A stretch of DNA of 64,000 nucleotides from Adiantum capillus-veneris (taxonomy: Eukaryota > Streptophyta > Polypodiopsida > Polypodiales > Pteridaceae): contig CM043963.1 in assembly GCA_014529385.2 (NCBI GenBank), forward strand, positions 111,566,912 through 111,630,911. The letters are read 5' to 3'. The position numbers and the translations under genes were made by a program. This document shows, one piece after another, positions 58,332-64,000 of this stretch. Within the stretch, counting starts at the first letter, position 1, and each line of letters starts with the position of its first letter. The notes below the pieces were generated by a model, which saw nothing but the letters and a program-made list of their open reading frames with translations, did not search any database and was not told the origin of the DNA.

Positions 58332-58617
58332 CTGCGCATGCAAAAGGTTGTTTATTTAGTGACGTGTCGTAAAAAATAAATAATTAAAAAACACTTAATT
58401 TCATTAGAAAAATTACATATAGTTAAAGTCAAAGGGAATAAATGACAATGAGTGTTAAATCATCTTTTAACTAAAAGAAATTTTAAAAATTCAATTAATA
58501 AACATTTAAAAGTACTAAAAAATAAATATCCATAAAAAATTAAAAATCTTCATCAAAAAACTCAAAAGGCTAAAAAATGAAATAATGTATAGCTAAGGGT
58601 AGGAGGGGTGGTTTGTA

Positions 58618-58643
58618 CCCCCCCCCCCCCCCCCCCCCCCCCC
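58618..58643. repeat. Poly-C homopolymer, 26 bases
   Basis: Uninterrupted C run, next to the GCGGTAATA repeats. Confidence 0.9.
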
Positions 58644-58682
58644 TCTGCAACCTCGGATTCGCATGTATCCGTTTGAAATGAC

Positions 58683-58750
58683 TGGCCGCGGTAATACTAG
58701 CGGTAATAAGCGCGGTAATAGTCATGGTAATAGCCGCGGTAATAACTGAC
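58683..58750. repeat. GCGGTAATA subterminal repeats
   Basis: Five or so GCGGTAATA/ATGGTAATA units in 68 bp. They are the complement of those at 18190-18250. Confidence 0.6.
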
Positions 58751-58844
58751 GCCTAAAAAAAGGAAAGAAGGCAGAGTATGCCACGTTTTTGTAGTATACC
58801 CTGCCTTCCTTGCGTTTCTTGCTCTCCGCCATCGCTCCCAAGCC

Positions 58845-58845
<1 letters not shown>

Positions 58846-58880
<35 letters not shown>
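58846..58880. repeat. Poly-C homopolymer, 35 bases
   Basis: Uninterrupted C run, second longest of the window. Confidence 0.9.
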
Positions 58881-59555
58881 ACCTCTCCCTTTCCCCTCTC
58901 TCCCTCGGGGGGTGCACTATGTAATCATGTTAATGTATAACGTGAGTTCGAAAGGAAGGGTTTAAAAATGCAAAAAAATTAGGCAATTTAACAGAGTTAC
59001 ATTAAAATAAGGGGGTTTTATATTCAATTTTGAAAAAAAAATCCTAAAATAAGGGGGCATTATATTCATTCAAACATGCTAAAAGAGGGTTTTTTTTAAT
59101 ACCCCACGAACGCACGTTATATAGGGGGGTACTGAACGGTGAACCCCCCGAGCTCTCTCCTTCTCCAAGCTTCTCAAGTTTCGTCGAAGAGGGTTTCATG
59201 CAAGTTTTGGCAAGGGGGTATTCCGCCATCTTCTTTGGACGCTCAACCTATTCGAAGCTTAATTGCGCTACAAAGAAGAGGTAAACACAAAAGCACATCC
59301 TCCCTCTTCCCCTTTTGTTTTCTACTACACACACACATATACACACAAACACACACATACACACATAAATTAAAAAAATAGAGACAATAGAGAATCCATT
59401 ATAACATACCTCGTTCATTAGGAAACGGTTGTTTCGCACGGCTTGTTTGAAATGGTTGTTTTGCTAAGCACGTTTGAAAATGGTTTCTTTGCTACACAGG
59501 TTTTGAAATGATTGATTTGTCATGCATGTTTTGGAAATGATTGTTTGGATAGTGT

Positions 59556-59560
<5 letters not shown>
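58881..59560. other. No gene seen
   Basis: A-rich and C/T-rich stretches with a short CA microsatellite (about 59325-59365). Open frames are short and without motif. Confidence 0.5.
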
Positions 59561-59561
<1 letters not shown>

Positions 59562-59603
<42 letters not shown>

Positions 59604-59686
59604 GAAGATAGATAGAGAGAGAGAGAGATTTTTAAAAAGAGGGAGAGAGAAAGAGGGAAAGAGGTAAATAAATAGAGAGAGAGAAT

Positions 59687-59741
<55 letters not shown>

Positions 59742-59812
59742 AGAGAGGGAGAGAAATGTTAAATAGAGAGAGAGAAATAGATAAAGAGAGTGAGAGAGAA
59801 AGAGGGATAGAG

Positions 59813-59855
<43 letters not shown>

Positions 59856-60203
59856 TAGATGAAGAGACAGAGAGAGAGAGAGGGATAGATGAAGAGACAG
59901 AGAGAGAGTGATAGCTAAATAGAGAAAGAGGAAAAGAGAGAGAGTAGATAGAGGGAGAGAGGGAAAGAGATAGGGATAGGGATAGAGGGAGTCCATAGAG
60001 TGAGATAGAGGGAGAGAGGGAAAGAGGGAGAGATAGAGTGAGAGATGGAAAGAGGGAGAGAAAGAGAGGAATAGAGATAGAGAGAAAGAAAGAGAGATAG
60101 AGAAAGAGAGGAAGAGATGGAAAGAGGGAGATAGAGAGGGAGAAAGAGAGAGATAGAGGGAGAGATAGAGTGAGAGAGAGTAGATAGAGAGGGAGAGAAA
60201 GAA

Positions 60204-60235
<32 letters not shown>

Positions 60236-60655
60236 GGAAAGAGGGAGAGAAAAAGAGAGAAAGAAAGAGGGAGAGATAGAGTGAGAGAGGGAAAGAGGGA
60301 GATAAAGACAGAGATAGAGGGAAACAGGGATAGAGAAAGAGAGAGAGAGAGAGAGATAGAGAGAGAAAAAAAGAGAGAGATAGAGAAAGAAAGAGAGGGA
60401 GAGAAATAAAGAGAGAGATAGAGAGGGAGAAAGAGAGGTAGAGAAATAAAGAGAGAGAGAGATAGAGGGAGAGAGGGAAAGAAGGAGAGATAGAGTGAGA
60501 GAGGGAAAGAGGGAGAGAGATAGAGGGAAATAGGGATAGGGAAAGAGAGAGAGTAGATTGAGAGGGAGAGATAGAGGAAGAAAGAGAGAGATAGAAGGAG
60601 AGAAGGAAAGAGGGAGAGATAGAGTGAGAGAGGGAGAGAAAGAAAGAGAGAGTAG
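59562..60655. repeat. GA-rich purine block, ~1.1 kb
   Basis: Almost pure A and G on the plus strand, built from GAGA with phrases such as GATAGAGGGAAATAGGGATA and GAGATAGAGTGAGAGAGGGA. The same phrases occur in 62418-63224. Confidence 0.95.
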
Positions 60656-60659
60656 GTTG

Positions 60660-61203
60660 CTAGGAAATTACAAAATGAAGATCCACTTTTACCATTAAAA
60701 CACAGAGGTTAGGAATGCTCAATAGAACTCTTATTGGAAGCCATCATAATTAAAAAATGCTTATTTACAAACAATGGAGAGAGAGGAAAGCTTAAACTTT
60801 GGTAGCTTGAGCTAAATTGCAATGTTTTAGCCAAAGCAAGATCCTGTTACATGTCACCATCACCATCAAAACAAACATAAAAATGTTAGTAAAAATGGTG
60901 GAAGGCAGGTGTCATAATAGGACGATCCTACATGTCATAGATGTCAAGCTAAAAAAGAACAATCAAAAGCAAAAGTAAGCTACAAACCTGAGAGGAAGAT
61001 TCCATTTGAGTAGAGTGGTGAGAGGGTGTGGTGAGATTTCTTTTTTTTTGACAGCTTGTTTGTGAAAAAATGTCACCTTGAAATGGACAACCAAACCTCT
61101 ATATTTATAGGCTAGAGAGAAAGAAGAGTGCAACCTCAAAAACAAAGAGAGGGAAGCCCAAAGGGTGCACGGTTAGGGAGGGGTGGAGTGGGGGTAGTGG
61201 AGT

Positions 61204-61256
<53 letters not shown>

Positions 61257-61300
61257 TGGGGGGTGAGGTTGAAGTAAAAGATACTTCCATCCAAAATCTT
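60660..61300. other. No gene seen; contains (TA)n
   Basis: Mixed sequence with a (TA)n run at about 61207-61250. Possibly the 3' flank of the open exon at 61.3-62.3 kb. Confidence 0.5.
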
Positions 61301-61306
61301 GTAACC

Positions 61307-61372
61307 TTATAAGCCTCTTGGTCTAGGCTCTAATGTGTGCACTAGATTAGTCTTTAGAGGTGGTTTTTGTGC

Positions 61373-61414
<42 letters not shown>

Positions 61415-62287
61415 GCCCTTAACCCCGACCACACAACCAAAAGTTGCATTACAGCGGCGTGGTTCAAAAAAAGACATAGAGAAAGGGGTAGCAGTTAGAG
61501 TGTTTTCAAAAAGGTTGGAGTTATTGCCCTCAAGAATCTGCATAAGACCTTGCTTGATCGCAATCTTATCATGATCGTTAAGTAGAGTAAGGAGAAGATT
61601 CTCGGGGAGGGGAGCAAGTAGAGTAAAATTACCAAAGGACCAAGCTTCGTGGTGAGCTTTACCCAAAAACATTTCCAAAAGCCGGCTCGGGATGAAGGGA
61701 TCGGTGTAGGTTTCGAAGGGCTTTGTGGTGAGGCTTCGACTCGGTGTAGTAATGGTGAAGTCTTTGTTTGCAAGCATCTGCTCCTCTTTGTCAAGATCCA
61801 TAGGTAAGAGTGAGCTTCCGGTAGCAGTTGGTGGCGTTGTGATGATCTCTGAAAAACCATTAAGCAAATGTCTCTTTCTCTGTCGGGTTAGTGGGTCGTT
61901 TCGCAGCCGCTTTCCATTACTCTCCATGAAACGTCGCATCAACTTTGGTGCATGCTCGAGCCACTCTTTCCGCTCACGCTCATCTGCATCAATAATTGCG
62001 GGCAAATTTGCTGCCAAATCACGTAGGTGGGTAATCGCAGCAGGAGGGTTTTCCCATGCCATGGCATACAAGCGGAACCACGCGGGAAGGTCAAGAGTGG
62101 ATAGTATTGTGGTATCTTCAGCCTGCTGAGAAGGGGTGGCTCCATCAAGTTCAAGCAGAGTGGAGTGAAAGCTAGGGTCGCTAATACAAAGGAGCAAACC
62201 CTGGAAAATAACTGAGGGGGGAAAATTTTGTGCAGAGTATCCTAGAGCCATAAGGCTCTCATCCCATCCTGAGAAAGCCGCAGCTAG
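61307..62287 (-). CDS. Unrecognised open exon, about 327 codons
   Basis: Minus strand. A CTTACAG acceptor at 62288 leads straight into 'LAAAFSGWDESLMALGYSAQ', in frame with the ORF that begins at 62251. The frame is open to 61307. The composition is protein-like: 'LPAWFRLYAMAWENPP', 'LRDLAANLPAIIDADERERK', 'APKLMRRFMESNGKRLRN', 'MFLGKAHHEAWSFGNF', 'LLTLLNDHDKIAIKQGLMQI'. No family is recognised. Near the end a GA microsatellite encodes Ser-Leu repeats, so the real coding end may lie before it (about 61420). It lies between two GA-rich blocks. It could be a host gene exon or an element-encoded accessory protein. Confidence 0.5.
61375..61411. repeat. (GA)n microsatellite inside the open exon
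   Basis: A GA run that translates on minus to a Ser-Leu repeat at the end of the unrecognised frame. Confidence 0.9.
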
Positions 62288-62417
62288 CTGTAAGGCATGG
62301 AAAAGAAATTAGAAAACAGAAGAATAAAGAAACATAAAGGGATAATTTAAAAGGATACTTGACAGTGTACAGGGTTAGGCAAATTAAGGGGAAGGAACAG
62401 GTTTGCGAAAATAAAAG

Positions 62418-62494
<77 letters not shown>

Positions 62495-62792
62495 GGGGAG
62501 AGAAAGAAAGAGAGGGAGAGAGGGAAAGAGGGAGAGAAAAAGAGAGAGAAAGAAAGAGGGAGATATAGAGTGAGAGAGGGAGAGAAAGAGAGAGATAGAG
62601 GGAAATAGGGATAGGGAAAGAGAGAGAGAGAGAGATAGAGAGGGAGAAAGAGAGGTAGAGAGAGATAGAGGGAGAGAGGGAAAGAGGGAGAGATAGAGTG
62701 AGAGAGGGAAAGAGGGAGAGAGATAGAGGGAAATAGGGATACGGAAAGAGAGGGAGATAGAAAGAGATAGAGGGAGAGAGAGTAAATAGAGA

Positions 62793-62845
<53 letters not shown>

Positions 62846-63224
62846 GGAGAGAGGGAAAGAGGGAGAGAAAAAGAGAGAGAAAGAGAGGGAGAGATAGAGT
62901 GAGAGAGGGAAAGAGGGAGAGAAAGAGAGAGATAGAGGGAAATAGGGATAGGGAAAGAGAGAGAGAGAGACAGAGAAAGAAAGAGAGAGAGAGAAAGAAA
63001 GAGAGAGAGAGAAAGAAAGAGAGAGATAGAGAGGTAGAGAAAGAAAGAGAGAGAGAGAGAGAGAGAGGGAGAGAGGGAAAGAGGGAGAGATAGAGTGAGA
63101 GAGGGAAAGAGGGAGAGAGAGATAGAGGGAAATAGGGATAGGGAAAGAGAGAGAGTAGATAGAGAGGGAGAGAAAGAAAGAGAGAGAGAGAGATAAAGAG
63201 AGGGAAAGAGGGAGAGAAAGAGAG
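62418..63224. repeat. GA-rich purine block with higher-order units
   Basis: About 0.8 kb of A/G. A phrase with GAGTGAGAGAGGGAAAGAGG and then ATAGAGGGAAATAGGGATA recurs near 62570, 62696, 62898 and 63093, so the block has a loose higher-order period of about 130-200 bp. Confidence 0.9.
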
Positions 63225-63225
63225 A

Positions 63226-63875
63226 TTTATGCATGTATGTAGGCACTAAGTACGGGAGCATAGCATCCGACAGTTAGACGCTTCCTCTTGGGTATAGTCC
63301 TTTTTTAATCGTGGTGTTGCATTCATTGATCCACTCATGCATGGATTACCGCAATGTACCTTTGGTTTTACCACAATTGAGACTGCGATGATATCTAAAG
63401 AGCTGCAGTTGATTTTTGGCACTACTAGCCTCTACTTAGATCTACTAGTATGTGTATGTATCTATGTGTTTGTATGCTAATATATATATCCTTTAGGAGA
63501 GAATTGTAATGTTACGATCAATTGATCACTTAAACGTTGAATTTAGCTGCAGCCAACACAAAACAATGGCTACATTTACAACCTTAACATATATATGTGT
63601 GAACATATATATCTATTTATGCATGTATGTAGGCATTAAGTACGGGAGCATAGCATCCGAAGGTTAGACGCTTCCTCTTGGGTATAGTCCTTTTTTAATC
63701 ATGGCATTGCGGTCATTGATCCACTCATGCATGGATTACTGCAACGTACCTTTGGTTTTACCACGGTTGAGACTGCGATGATATCTAAAGAGGTGCATTT
63801 GAACTTTGGCACTACTAGCCTCTACTTAGGTCTACTAGTATGTATATGTATCTACGTGTTTGTGTGGTAATATAC
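63226..63875. repeat. Direct duplication, ~255-bp units 391 bp apart
   Basis: Unit 63226-63480 and unit 63617-63875 both start TTTATGCATGTATGTAGGCA and contain GGAGCATAGCATCCGA and TGATCCACTCATGCATGGAT, differing at about a dozen sites. No coding frame is supported. Confidence 0.9.
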
Positions 63876-64000
63876 TTGTGTATGTATATTTAGATGAGTG
63901 AGTAGGGTGGAAAGCTTAATCTTATATTGCTCTTTGTAATGTAGACGTCAGACGACAGACCAACTGGTGAGGAGCAGCCAACTGGCTCTTCTTTTGGTTG

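Noticed and set aside
62347-63261. 304-residue minus frame and other Ser-Leu or Arg-Glu repeat frames in GA-rich DNA.
   Set aside because: Translation of a dinucleotide repeat. All frames are open by composition.

Overview
The window looks like nuclear DNA of a plant (streptophyte) with a large, repeat-rich genome. The support is plant-type CACTA (En/Spm) transposases with their Ptta/En/Spm partner gene, a plant hAT transposase, Ty3/gypsy retroelements, part of a receptor-like cytoplasmic kinase, a heavy-metal-associated (HIPP-like) fragment ending in a CaaX box, and an NIF/FCP1-like protein with the plant-style DLN active-site variant. Introns have GT-AG borders. The species cannot be named from the sequence. 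A non-seed plant would fit, but that is only an impression. No bacterial operons, rRNA, tRNA or CRISPR were seen. Nearly all recognisable coding sequence is mobile or decayed.

Layout. 0-5 kb: low-complexity DNA, then a retroelement gag remnant with an LTR-like flank (minus strand). 4.7-7.4 kb: a decayed protein kinase and a RING-H2 gene (plus). 7.5-9.7 kb: a decayed hAT transposase (minus). 10.9-16.1 kb: CACTA element 2 remains (partner-gene start, TNP2 with an internal deletion, a ~182-bp duplication, an ~170-bp dyad-symmetric tandem array and CCTAA-like repeats). 17 kb: a kinase exon. 18-20.3 kb: an intact-frame C-terminal half of a third TNP2. 20.5-22.7 kb: a spliced RING gene. 25.2-25.8 kb: fold-back repeats. 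28-30.9 kb: a decayed DDE-like transposase whose intron is an array of TATGCTARTTAGCATA-type palindromes, cut off by a gag fragment of a second retroelement (30.9-33 kb).

34.3-52.9 kb is the centrepiece. An NIF/FCP1-like gene on the minus strand is split by two independent insertions: an 8.66-kb Ty3/gypsy element (34492-43151, LTRs about 99% identical, integrase core deleted) and an 8.06-kb CACTA element (44442-52503, TIR CACTACAAGAGG, 3-bp target duplication GCT). The host reading frame rejoins across both. The CACTA element carries TNP2, the Ptta/En/Spm partner gene and a captured HIPP-like fragment. 53-54.4 kb: a second palindrome array. 55.9-58.3 kb: the N-terminal half of a fourth TNP2. 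59.5-63.2 kb: two large GA-rich blocks around an unrecognised open exon. 63.2-63.9 kb: a direct duplication.

Together the genes describe successive waves of transposon insertion and decay, not a working pathway. The nonsense codons seen are mostly those expected from C-to-T change (CAA/CAG to TAA/TAG, CGA or TGG to TGA). All splice sites and frames were read by eye, so exon borders are approximate unless stated.
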